A stretch of 64,000 nt of DNA. It comes from JBFWRK01 sp050248955. GTDB lineage: Bacteria; Actinomycetota; Acidimicrobiia; Acidimicrobiales; Ilumatobacteraceae. Shown piece after piece: positions 8,343 through 15,746 of the stretch. The DNA is taken from NCBI GenBank assembly GCA_050248955.1, contig JBFWRK010000010.1:124001-188000 (forward strand), in the 5' to 3' direction. The notes under the pieces are model-generated. The model had not been told where the DNA came from. It was given only the letters and a program-made list of their open reading frames with translations, and made no database searches. Made by a program: the position numbers and the translations under genes. Position 1 is the stretch's first letter. Each line of letters starts with the position of its first letter.

Positions 8343-9614
8343 GTGCTGCCAGTGCCCGTTGATCACGTGCCGGAGCTCGCCCTCGCCCTTGCGTTGGTGC
8401 GGCGAGGGCAGATCGTCGAGGCGGAGCTGATCCTCGCAGCGATGGACGATTCTGCGTTCGTCCCGCAGCCCGTCGTATCCGCAGCACGGCGGCTGTGCGC
8501 AACCGCGAACGAGCATCGTGAAGCCGCCGAGCTCCACGAGGGCGCAGCGCGCCACGAGCGTGACGCCGAGTCCTCCGCGCAGGAGCAGCTCGCGGTGCTG
8601 CTGTCGGGGGCGGTCGAGCCGCGCGCGTCACGATTCCGATCGCTCCTCCACAGGCGCCCGGATCGATCTCGCCGAAAGGTGGCACCCGACGTGGAGATGA
8701 CCCCCCGGCCGGTGTCGACGCCGCAGCTCGAGGAGCTCGCTCCGCTGCCGGCGGCGCCGCACGAGGAAGCTGCTCCCACACCACCACAACCCGAGAGCAA
8801 GGAACTCGTGGCTGGGGCGCCTCCCGAACCCGTCGACCTGGGGCCGGCGGACGCCGAGATCGAAGTCAGGCTGCTCGGCAGTCTCGGCCTCGTCATCGCC
8901 GGGAGGCGGGTGACCGACTGGGGCAGCCATCGGGGGCGATCCGTCCTCCAGTACCTCCTCCTGCACGCGGATCGCCCGTGCCGGAGGGAGATCCTGATGG
9001 ACACGTTCTGGCCCGGCCACAGCTACGAGTCGGCGCGCAACAACCTCAACGTCGCGCTGTACGCCGTCCGGCGAGCCGCGTTCGGTGAGGGCGATGATCG
9101 GGTGTCGCTCGTCCTCCACCGCGAGGGCTGCTACCTCTTGAACAGCGAACTGGACTGGTGGATCGATCGCGACGCCTTCCTCGCAGGGCTCACTCGCGGG
9201 GCGGACGCGAGACGCCTCGGGCAGTACGAGGAAGCGACCGCGACCTTTCAGGCTGCAGCCGAGCTGTACCGAGGACGACTGTTCGAGGACGACCCCGTCT
9301 GCGACTGGTTCATCGACGAGCAGCGCAACCTGGAGGAGCGCTACCTCGACCTCCTCGAGTCGATCGCCCGCCTGCTGCTCGAACAGGGTGACGACGAAGG
9401 TCCGATCAGGCTGCTGCAACGGGCGCTCCTGCGGGATCCCTGCCGTGAGTCAGCGCACCGCCTGGTCATGGAGTGCTACGGCCGCCAGCAGCAGCACCAT
9501 CTCGTCACCAGGCAGTTCCGGATCTGCGAGGACCGGCTCAAGCGCGAGCTCGACATCGAGCCCGCGCCCGAGACCGTCCGCCTCTTCCGCTCGCTGACCG
9601 GCCCTCGGTCGTGA
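8343..9614 (+). CDS. BTAD/SARP-like transcriptional regulator
   Basis: 423 residues. The middle carries an OmpR-type winged helix (about 170-270: VRLLGSLGLVIAGRRVTDWGSHRGRSVLQYLLLH...FWPGHSYESARNNLNVALYAVRR), followed by a bacterial transcriptional activator (BTAD, TPR-like) domain (about 280-420, ending LKRELDIEPAPETVRLF). This is the core of SARP activators and of large actinobacterial regulators, here without an ATPase module. The N-terminal ~165 residues are a helical, repeat-like stretch and a Pro/Glu-rich linker of unknown role. The GTG start at 8343 has no clear ribosome-binding site and is uncertain; GTG 8352 is also possible. The 274 bases upstream show no gene. It is convergent with the subtilase-linked group and could regulate it. 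Confidence 0.85.
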   Translation: MLPVPVDHVPELALALALVRRGQIVEAELILAAMDDSAFVPQPVVSAARRLCATANEHREAAELHEGAARHERDAESSAQEQLAVLLSGAVEPRASRFRSLLHRRPDRSRRKVAPDVEMTPRPVSTPQLEELAPLPAAPHEEAAPTPPQPESKELVAGAPPEPVDLGPADAEIEVRLLGSLGLVIAGRRVTDWGSHRGRSVLQYLLLHADRPCRREILMDTFWPGHSYESARNNLNVALYAVRRAAFGEGDDRVSLVLHREGCYLLNSELDWWIDRDAFLAGLTRGADARRLGQYEEATATFQAAAELYRGRLFEDDPVCDWFIDEQRNLEERYLDLLESIARLLLEQGDDEGPIRLLQRALLRDPCRESAHRLVMECYGRQQQHHLVTRQFRICEDRLKRELDIEPAPETVRLFRSLTGPRS

Positions 9615-9633
9615 TTCGCGGCGGAGGCCCTCG

Positions 9634-10554
9634 TCACCCACCAGCGACGTTCGCGGCGACCGCCCGGGTCAGCGTGACGGTGACCGGTGCGACCTGGCCG
9701 TTCTCGTCGGCGACGACGACGGTCACCTCGTAGTCGTCCGGCGCGATCGTTTCGGCCAGGTCGACTACGACCTCGTCGCCGTTCCGCGGACGGGGTGACG
9801 CCGGGCCGAGCAGGACGGCCGGTCGGTCGCCGCGGGTCGGTCGAAACCGGACCCAGACCTGCGGAACGACGCCTGGTGGGCTCGGCACGGTCAGCGCGAC
9901 TCGAGTCGGTAGTGCGATCGGTGTCGTGTCGGCGACCGCTCTGCCATCCACCACGAGCGGCAGCAGCGCGCCGAACTGGTCGACGACCGAGGCCCGAAGG
10001 AGCCGGTGCTGACCTGCCGGGCGGTGCGGGTGAGGCGGTGGCGCGGTTGCCGGTTCTGCTGGCACCGCGGGTGCGATGGGCGCCGCCCGGTCAGCCTGGT
10101 CAGGCTCGTCGGGCTCGTCGGGCTCGTCGGGCTCGTCGGGCTGCTCCGGCTGCTCGGCCGTGTCCGTCTCGGACCCGAGCTGTGCCCGCATCCACGCGCA
10201 GAGCTCGGAGCAGTTCCATCCGGTCCACGTCCTGGCCGGAGCGGGGTCCTCGTCGACCTCGGTGCGCTCGACCACCGTCCGCCGAGCGCTGGGCGTCGTG
10301 TCGGGCATCGACTCGAAGCTCACGACGAACGTCGCCGTTCGCTGCCACGCTGCCTCGACCTTCCGTTTCGCTGCCTCGACCCATTTGGCGATCTCGTCGA
10401 GCGGAACGGAGTGGCCGCTCCCGACGAGTTGCTCGTGGACGTTGGCCGGCACCGCGGCGGCCAACTGGGCGGGGGTCTCGATGCCGATCTCGGCGAGCAT
10501 CCGCTCACGCTGCTCGCCGACGCCGGCGACCCCCTTCATCTGCCTGTGCTTCAC
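9634..10554 (-). CDS. Helix-hairpin-helix (DUF4332-like) protein with acidic Pro-rich linker
   Basis: 306 residues. The N-terminus MKGVAGVGEQRERMLAEIGIETPAQLAAAVP is a DUF4332/HhH-like helical module (VxGVGxxxxxxLxxxGIxTxxxLA), usually a DNA- or protein-binding unit. It is followed by a helical segment, a DEPDEPDEPDEPD tract encoded by a nine-base repeat at about 10106-10145, a Pro/Ala-rich linker, and a C-terminal beta-rich domain (about 200-306) that could be an Ig-like fold. GTG 10554 has GAGGA upstream. No signal peptide is evident. It is last in a minus-strand group with the Cys-rich protein, I9-like protein and subtilase. Function unknown. Confidence 0.7.
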   Translation of the reverse strand: MKHRQMKGVAGVGEQRERMLAEIGIETPAQLAAAVPANVHEQLVGSGHSVPLDEIAKWVEAAKRKVEAAWQRTATFVVSFESMPDTTPSARRTVVERTEVDEDPAPARTWTGWNCSELCAWMRAQLGSETDTAEQPEQPDEPDEPDEPDEPDQADRAAPIAPAVPAEPATAPPPHPHRPAGQHRLLRASVVDQFGALLPLVVDGRAVADTTPIALPTRVALTVPSPPGVVPQVWVRFRPTRGDRPAVLLGPASPRPRNGDEVVVDLAETIAPDDYEVTVVVADENGQVAPVTVTLTRAVAANVAGG

Positions 10555-10639
10555 GACGTCCTCACGATCACGATCTTCGGAGCGCGGGGACCCGGGACGG
10601 CGCGCCGGAGAATCGGCGGGCCGCCCGGGCCTGGCCGCG

Positions 10640-11224
10640 TCAGTTGGGGTCGTAGAAGCTGTATGCGCCGAGGGTCTCGTAGCCGACGATTGGTGCCGGC
10701 TTGCCGCAGTGGTCGAAGAGCTGGAACGTCGCCGACATCAGGTACAGCGACGAGCACTTGCCGGCTTCGAGCTTCCCGGCGGGCACGGTCTGCTGGTAGC
10801 AGAAGTAGCGATAGCGACAGCCGTCGAAGCAGTAGCGGAAGCCGCACCCCCTGCCGAGCAGCTCGGACAGCGTTCCCTCGAAGCCACCGCCGAGCGATTC
10901 GATCTTGAGATCGACGCACCAGCAGCCGCAGATGAGCCGCCACAGCGGCCCGTCCACACAGATCTCCCACTTGACCACGAACGGGTCCTCGTTGCTGATG
11001 ACCGTCTCCGGCGCGACGCCGTGGCTGTCCAGGATCGTCGCGTTGAACCAGACCCGGAGTGCCGGGCTCGGGAGCTCGATCTCCGTCGCTGCGCTCAGGT
11101 CCATCGCCTCTGCGCTCAGCGAGGCCTCCATCTCGACGGGGATGCCGTCGGCCAGTGCCGGCGAGCCCGCAGCGGGCGAGGCGGCAGCCGACGAACCGGC
11201 AGCCGACGATTCGACGTTCGTCAT
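10640..11224 (-). CDS. Cysteine-rich protein of unknown function
   Basis: 194 residues. The first ~60 are Ala/Ser-rich and probably disordered; the rest is a compact beta-rich domain with about nine cysteines and many aromatics (VKWEICVDGPLW, CGCWCVDLKIES, GCGFRYCFDGCRYRYFCYQQ, FDHCGKPAPIVGYE). No signal peptide or lipobox is visible, so either the cysteines bind metal in the cytoplasm or export is non-classical. The ATG at 11224 has an excellent AGGAGGGAA Shine-Dalgarno; the frame is open further upstream. It is 85 bases upstream of the HhH gene and 260 bases downstream of the I9-like gene. I do not recognise the family. Confidence 0.7.
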   Translation of the reverse strand: MTNVESSAAGSSAAASPAAGSPALADGIPVEMEASLSAEAMDLSAATEIELPSPALRVWFNATILDSHGVAPETVISNEDPFVVKWEICVDGPLWRLICGCWCVDLKIESLGGGFEGTLSELLGRGCGFRYCFDGCRYRYFCYQQTVPAGKLEAGKCSSLYLMSATFQLFDHCGKPAPIVGYETLGAYSFYDPN

Positions 11225-11382
11225 GGTGTCTTCCCTCCTGTGGGACCGCCCCGGTGGCGGTCCTCGGGAGGCACCATGCGCCGACCCACTGTCTCCGCCG
11301 GTGGTCGCCGACCCATCCCCACCGGTGAGAACTCGCTGAGCCTGCACTGATCGCTGCAGCGCACGGTGAGCCGGCGGTGAAT

Positions 11383-11395
11383 CTCCACTGTGGAG
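11383..11395. promoter_or_regulatory. Short palindrome upstream of the Cys-rich gene
   Basis: CTCCACTGTGGAG has 6-base perfect arms around one T. It lies in the 261-base gap upstream of the Cys-rich protein gene (start 11224), where a promoter is expected. A protein-binding role is only a suggestion. Confidence 0.3.
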
Positions 11396-11485
11396 CGACG
11401 CCGCGCCGGGTCGCGCGAGGAGCCCGAACCGGTCGCCGACCCTATCGAGCAGCCCGTCGGGCAGCCGGTCGCCGGCCCCGAGCGG

Positions 11486-11782
11486 CTACTGAGGCGCGCC
11501 GTCCGGCGACGTCATCACGCCGACGTCGCGGGATTGCTCGACGGCGACGACGCCGCGCACGTTCGCCAGGCTGGCGAGGTGCGGCTGGGAGACGTGGCCA
11601 CTGACGATGCCGACCGCTTCGAGGACGTCGGCGACGCTGAGGCCCGCTCGGCGCAGGCGGCGGACGATCCCGTCCACGCCCCCATCGGCCGTCGGGTCGA
11701 CGACGACGTTGACCTCGACACCGTGTTGGTCGGATCGAGCAGGTTGCGCTGCCTGGCGCGATCGTGACTGCTTGCGGACCAC
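11486..11782 (-). CDS. Stand-alone peptidase inhibitor I9-like (subtilisin propeptide-like) protein
   Basis: 98 residues. After a basic N-terminal tail, the pattern VEVNVVVDPTA...VDGIVRRLRRAGLSVADVLEAVGIVSGHV...LASLANVRGVVAVEQSRDV fits the alpha/beta ferredoxin-like fold of I9 propeptides: a first strand, a helix, a central strand, then L-xx-LxxVxGVxxVE. Such domains normally precede subtilases and act as intramolecular chaperone and inhibitor. Here it is a separate gene starting (GTG 11782) nine bases after the stop of a subtilase, so it probably folds or inhibits that protease in trans, as autonomous I9 proteins such as POIA1 do. The fold call rests on pattern similarity only. Confidence 0.6.
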   Translation of the reverse strand: MVRKQSRSRQAAQPARSDQHGVEVNVVVDPTADGGVDGIVRRLRRAGLSVADVLEAVGIVSGHVSQPHLASLANVRGVVAVEQSRDVGVMTSPDGAPQ

Positions 11783-11791
11783 GAGCCGATC

Positions 11792-13186
11792 TTACGGCAG
11801 CGGCGCCTGGACGAGCCCGCCGCCGACGTCCCGGTTGGCGAGCGTCATCCGCTGTGCGCTCTGCAGCAGCAACCACCCGAGCGCTCCGCCGCGGGTGCCG
11901 GGGTTCGCCTCGGCGTGGAGCGCAGCGATCCCGGCGACGTGCGGGGTCGCCATGCTCGTGCCGCTCCATGACGCGTAGAGCCTCGGCCGCGGCAGCGCTG
12001 ACACGACCGCGACGCCAGGAGCCGCGAGGTCGATCTGGCCACCCGAGCGAGTCAGGCCGCCGTTGGAGAAGCCGGCGATCTTGAGGCTCGAGTCGACCGC
12101 TCCGACGGCAACGATCGACGGGCAGTTCGCCGGATGCCCGACGGGCCGGACAGCACCCGGGCGGGCGCTGTCGTTACCGGCGGCGGCGACGATCAGCGCA
12201 CCTGCGGCGAGCGCGCGCAAGGCGACCTGTTCGAAGATCTTCGAGTACGGCTGACCGAGTGTCGTCGGCGCGCCGAGTGACATCGAGATCACCGAGCACT
12301 GGTTGGCGATCGCCCAGTTGATGCCGGCGAGGATGCCGCTGTCGCTCCCCCGCCCCTGATTGCTCAGCACCTTGCCGGCGTAGATCTCCGCCTCGGAGGC
12401 GATGCCGTACCTCGGCAGCCGCCCAGGCGACCTGCTGCCGCACGACGTGCCGATGCAGTGCGTGCCGTGGCCGTGGCCGTCGTCGGGTGTCTCGCCGTTG
12501 ATGAACGAGGCGCGCGTGACGATGCGGCCGGCGAAGTCGGGATGACCGTTGTCGAAGCCGGTGTCGAGAACCGCGACGCGCACGCCCTTGCCGGTGTACG
12601 TCGTGGAGGTCACGCCGGTCGCCTTGAGACCCCACGTCGTGTCGGTGTCCGTGAACGCCTGCGCGCCGGCACGGGCGTCAGGCCCGTCTGCGTCCGGCTG
12701 TGCCATGCCGAGCACACGCTCGGCGAGCTCGGCGACGCCGTCTCGGAAGCCCTCGACGTAGCCGGCGAGCCCGGTCTCGTCGATCGCGTAGACGTACCGC
12801 TCTGGTTCGACGGCGAGGATGCCGGCGTCGTCGCGCAGCAGGAGCTCCAACGCCGCCATCTGCTCGCCCGCTGCATCGACCACCGCCACGTCGAGGTGTT
12901 CGAACAGCAGACTGTCGCCCGACGCGAGTGCCGCACCCAGCTCGGCACCGTCACCCGTCGGCGCGGCGCTGAGCCGGAGGCCGGCGGAGCGCGTCATCGA
13001 CCGGCGCGCCGCGTCGGTGCGATCGGGATCGAGGAGCACGAGCAGACGGCCGGTCTCCCCCGCCGCCGGCTCGGGTACCGGCTCGGGCGGGGGTGGTGCC
13101 GGGACCGACGGCGACGAGCTCGCCGCTCGGGCCGTGCTCGCCGCCCGACCCGGGCTCGATGTGCGTGATCCTCGTGGTGCGGCCAT
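11792..13186 (-). CDS. Subtilisin-like serine protease (S8 family)
   Basis: 464 residues. The catalytic triad is complete: Asp208 (VAVLDTGF), His243 (GHGHGTHCIG) and Ser411 (GTSMATPHVAG), with the oxyanion Asn in AAGNDS. Residues about 50-175 are less conserved and may include a degenerate propeptide region (AALELLLRDDAGILAVEPERYVYA resembles the end of an I9 domain). The N-terminus is Ala/Ser/Pro-rich without a hydrophobic signal sequence, so the enzyme may be intracellular or exported by another route. The ATG at 13186 has GGAGGAG six bases upstream. It is directly followed by the I9-like gene, so protease and a trans-acting inhibitor or chaperone are probably translated from one message. 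Confidence 0.95.
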   Translation of the reverse strand: MAAPRGSRTSSPGRAASTARAASSSPSVPAPPPPEPVPEPAAGETGRLLVLLDPDRTDAARRSMTRSAGLRLSAAPTGDGAELGAALASGDSLLFEHLDVAVVDAAGEQMAALELLLRDDAGILAVEPERYVYAIDETGLAGYVEGFRDGVAELAERVLGMAQPDADGPDARAGAQAFTDTDTTWGLKATGVTSTTYTGKGVRVAVLDTGFDNGHPDFAGRIVTRASFINGETPDDGHGHGTHCIGTSCGSRSPGRLPRYGIASEAEIYAGKVLSNQGRGSDSGILAGINWAIANQCSVISMSLGAPTTLGQPYSKIFEQVALRALAAGALIVAAAGNDSARPGAVRPVGHPANCPSIVAVGAVDSSLKIAGFSNGGLTRSGGQIDLAAPGVAVVSALPRPRLYASWSGTSMATPHVAGIAALHAEANPGTRGGALGWLLLQSAQRMTLANRDVGGGLVQAPLP

Positions 13187-13249
13187 GTGTGCTCCTCCGT
13201 TCGGATTGCTCGATGACAGAGCCCGCAACGGCGACCGTGATACAGGAGG

Positions 13250-13624
13250 TCAGCGGACGCTGACGAGATCGACGACGAAGACGAGGGTCTCGCCGCCCTT
13301 GATCACCCCTCCGGCACCCCGGCTGCCGTAGCCCATCTCGGGCGGGATCGTGAGCCGCCGGCGACCGCCCACCTTCATCCCGGCGACACCCTGGTCCCAC
13401 CCCTGGATGACCTGGCTGCGCCCGAGCCGGAACTCGAAGGTGTCACCGCGATCCCAGCTCGCGTCGAACTGCGCACCGGTCGACCATGCGACACCCACGT
13501 AGTGGACTTCGACCGCCTGCCCCGACGTCGCCTGGTCGCCGTCGCCGACGATGAGATCCTCGATCACGAGCTCGGTCGGCACATCGCCGTCGGGGATAGT
13601 CACGTCGGGCTTCTCGGCGCTCAT
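13250..13624 (-). CDS. FKBP-type peptidyl-prolyl cis-trans isomerase
   Basis: 124-residue single-domain FKBP that accelerates proline isomerisation in protein folding. Family blocks are clear: GQAVEVHYVGVAWSTGAQFDASWDRG, FRLGRSQVIQGWDQGVAGMKVGGRRRLTIPPEMGYGSRG and LVFVVDLVSV, including the pocket residues Y, F, D, V-I, W and Y. No signal peptide, so it is cytoplasmic. The ATG at 13624 is supported by TACGGT (minus strand, 13637-13632) ending seven bases upstream, a leaderless arrangement; longer in-frame extensions are not needed. Confidence 0.95.
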   Translation of the reverse strand: MSAEKPDVTIPDGDVPTELVIEDLIVGDGDQATSGQAVEVHYVGVAWSTGAQFDASWDRGDTFEFRLGRSQVIQGWDQGVAGMKVGGRRRLTIPPEMGYGSRGAGGVIKGGETLVFVVDLVSVR

Positions 13625-13707
13625 CGCCTCGACCGTAGCTGCCGGTCGACCATCGCCGAACGACGTGCCGGTGCGCACTACCATGCCGCCCGACTGAGGA
13701 GGGCGCC

Positions 13708-14265
13708 ATGTCCCAGATCGAGTTCGATGTCCCATATGTCGAACCAAGGAATCGTCTCACCGTCGCGTTTCGGCTGATCCTTGCGATACCACACCTGATC
13801 CTGCAGAACGTGTGGCAGAACGTCGCCAACATCGCTGCACTGATCCACTGGTTCATCATCGTGTTCACGGGGAAGCGCAACGACAGCCTGTGGCAGTTCG
13901 CGAACAGCTACGTCGGCTACGCGTCCAGGGTCGGGGGCTACACGGGCATCCTCTTCGACGAGTATCCGCAGTTCGGGACCGACGCCTCGGGCGTGCCGGT
14001 GCACTATGCCCTCGCGCAGCAACCGGAGCCGGCCAACCGACTGACGGTCGGGCTGCGCATCATCTGGATCATCCCCGCCCTCCTGATCGCGATCGGCGTC
14101 GGCATCGCCGGCTTCGTGATCACGATCATCTCGTGGTTCGCGATCCTGTTCACGGGCAAGATGCCGCGGGGGAACTTCGACTTCATGGTGAAGGTGCAGC
14201 GGTACGTGCTCCAGACCACCGCCTACGGGTTGTTGCTGACGGACACCTATCCCGCCTGGGGCTGA
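13708..14265 (+). CDS. DUF4389 membrane protein
   Basis: 185 residues with paired DUF4389 units: NRLTVAFRLILAIPHLI...HWFIIVFTGKRNDSLWQF and NRLTVGLRIIWIIPALL...SWFAILFTGKMPRGNFDF. Three to four transmembrane helices are evident. DUF4389 proteins are common, uncharacterised actinobacterial membrane proteins. The ATG at 13708 has AGGAGGGCGCC directly upstream. It is divergent from the FKBP gene. Confidence 0.9.
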   Translation: MSQIEFDVPYVEPRNRLTVAFRLILAIPHLILQNVWQNVANIAALIHWFIIVFTGKRNDSLWQFANSYVGYASRVGGYTGILFDEYPQFGTDASGVPVHYALAQQPEPANRLTVGLRIIWIIPALLIAIGVGIAGFVITIISWFAILFTGKMPRGNFDFMVKVQRYVLQTTAYGLLLTDTYPAWG

Positions 14266-14347
14266 GCGAGCGCGACGAAGCCGACCACAACGCGGAGCGA
14301 GCTGATGACCGGGAGGCGGGTGGTACCTCGCCGCTAGGTTGCCATCC

Positions 14348-15724
14348 ATGTCGAAGGTGCTGACCAACCTCCCTGTCGGCGAGCGCGTGGGCATCGCGTT
14401 CTCGGGAGGGCTCGACACGTCGGTCGCCGTCGCGTGGATGCGCGAGCGGGGAGCGATCCCGTACGCCTACACGGCGGACCTCGGCCAACCCGACGAGCCG
14501 GACCTGCCCGGCGTGCCCGGGCGCGCCCTCGAGTACGGCGCCGAGCACGCCCGGCTCATCGATTGCCGCGACGAGCTCGTGCACGAGGGCCTGATCGCGC
14601 TCCAGTGCGGCGCGTTCCACATCACGACGGCGGGCAAGACGTACTTCAACACGACGCCGCTCGGGCGGGCCGTGACCGGTACGTTGCTCGTCCGCGCGAT
14701 GCACGAGGACGGCGTCGACGTCTGGGGTGACGGATCGACCTACAAGGGCAACGACATCGAGCGCTTCTACCGCTACGGCCTGCTCGTCAACCCGAGCCTG
14801 CGGATCTACAAGCCCTGGCTTGACCCTGATTTCGTCGAGGAGCTCGGTGGCCGCACCGGGATGAGCGAGTGGCTCCACGAGCGCGGGCTTCCCTACCGGG
14901 CGAGCGTTGAGAAGGCGTACTCGACCGACGCGAACATCTGGGGCGCGACACACGAGGCGAAGCTCCTCGAGGAGCTCGCCACCAGCATGGACATCGTCGT
15001 GCCGATCATGAGCGTCGCCCACTGGGACGAGACCGTGGAGATCGTCCCGGAGACCGTGAGCATCCGCTTCGAGGAGGGCTGGCCGATCGCGTTGAACGGG
15101 CGGACGTACAGCAGCTCGGAACGTGTCGCACTCGTCACCGAAGCGAACGCGATCGGCGGACGTCACGGGCTCGGCACGAGCGACCAGATCGAGAACCGGA
15201 TCATCGAGGCGAAGAGCCGGGGCATCTACGAGGGTCCGGGCCTGGCGCTGCTGCACATCGCCTACGAGCGACTCGTCACGGCGATCCACAACGAGGGCAC
15301 GATCGAGAACTACCGCACGATGGGCCGGCGGCTCGGCCGCCAGCTCTACGAGGGCCGGTGGTTCGATCCGCAGTCGCTCATGCTGCGCGAGCCGCTGATG
15401 CGCTGGGTCGGTTCGGCCGTCACCGGCGAGGTCACCCTGCGCCTGCGCCGCGGCGATGACTACACGATCGTCGACACGACCGGGCCGAACCTCACGTACG
15501 CGCCCGAGCGGTTGAGCATGGAGCGTGTCGACGACCAGGCGTTCGGCCCGCTCGACCGCATCGGTCAGTTGACGATGCGCAACCTCGACATCGCCGACTC
15601 GCGGGCCAAGCTCGAGGTCTACCGGAGCGTCGGCACGTTGGGCACCGGCGAGGACGTCGGGCTGCTCGGACTCGGCAGCGGCGACGTCATCGAACCGGAC
15701 GGCCTCGACGCCGACGGTGGCTGA
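14348..15724 (+). CDS. argG: Argininosuccinate synthase
   Basis: Condenses citrulline and aspartate with ATP to argininosuccinate in arginine biosynthesis. The 458-residue sequence follows the longer E. coli-type ArgG: the P-loop-like IAFSGGLDTSVAVAWM, PYAYTADLGQPDE, STYKGNDIERFYRYGLL, EKAYSTDANIWGATHEAK, GGRHGLGTSDQIENRIIEAKSRG (in blocks) and LTMRNLDIADSRAKL. Many actinobacteria use the shorter ~400-residue type, so this may be an acquired or lineage-specific form. TAGGTT at 14335-14340 ends seven bases before the ATG, so the transcript is probably leaderless. No other arginine genes are nearby. Confidence 0.96.
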   Translation: MSKVLTNLPVGERVGIAFSGGLDTSVAVAWMRERGAIPYAYTADLGQPDEPDLPGVPGRALEYGAEHARLIDCRDELVHEGLIALQCGAFHITTAGKTYFNTTPLGRAVTGTLLVRAMHEDGVDVWGDGSTYKGNDIERFYRYGLLVNPSLRIYKPWLDPDFVEELGGRTGMSEWLHERGLPYRASVEKAYSTDANIWGATHEAKLLEELATSMDIVVPIMSVAHWDETVEIVPETVSIRFEEGWPIALNGRTYSSSERVALVTEANAIGGRHGLGTSDQIENRIIEAKSRGIYEGPGLALLHIAYERLVTAIHNEGTIENYRTMGRRLGRQLYEGRWFDPQSLMLREPLMRWVGSAVTGEVTLRLRRGDDYTIVDTTGPNLTYAPERLSMERVDDQAFGPLDRIGQLTMRNLDIADSRAKLEVYRSVGTLGTGEDVGLLGLGSGDVIEPDGLDADGG

Positions 15725-15746
15725 ACGTGATCAGCGCTGCACGCGG

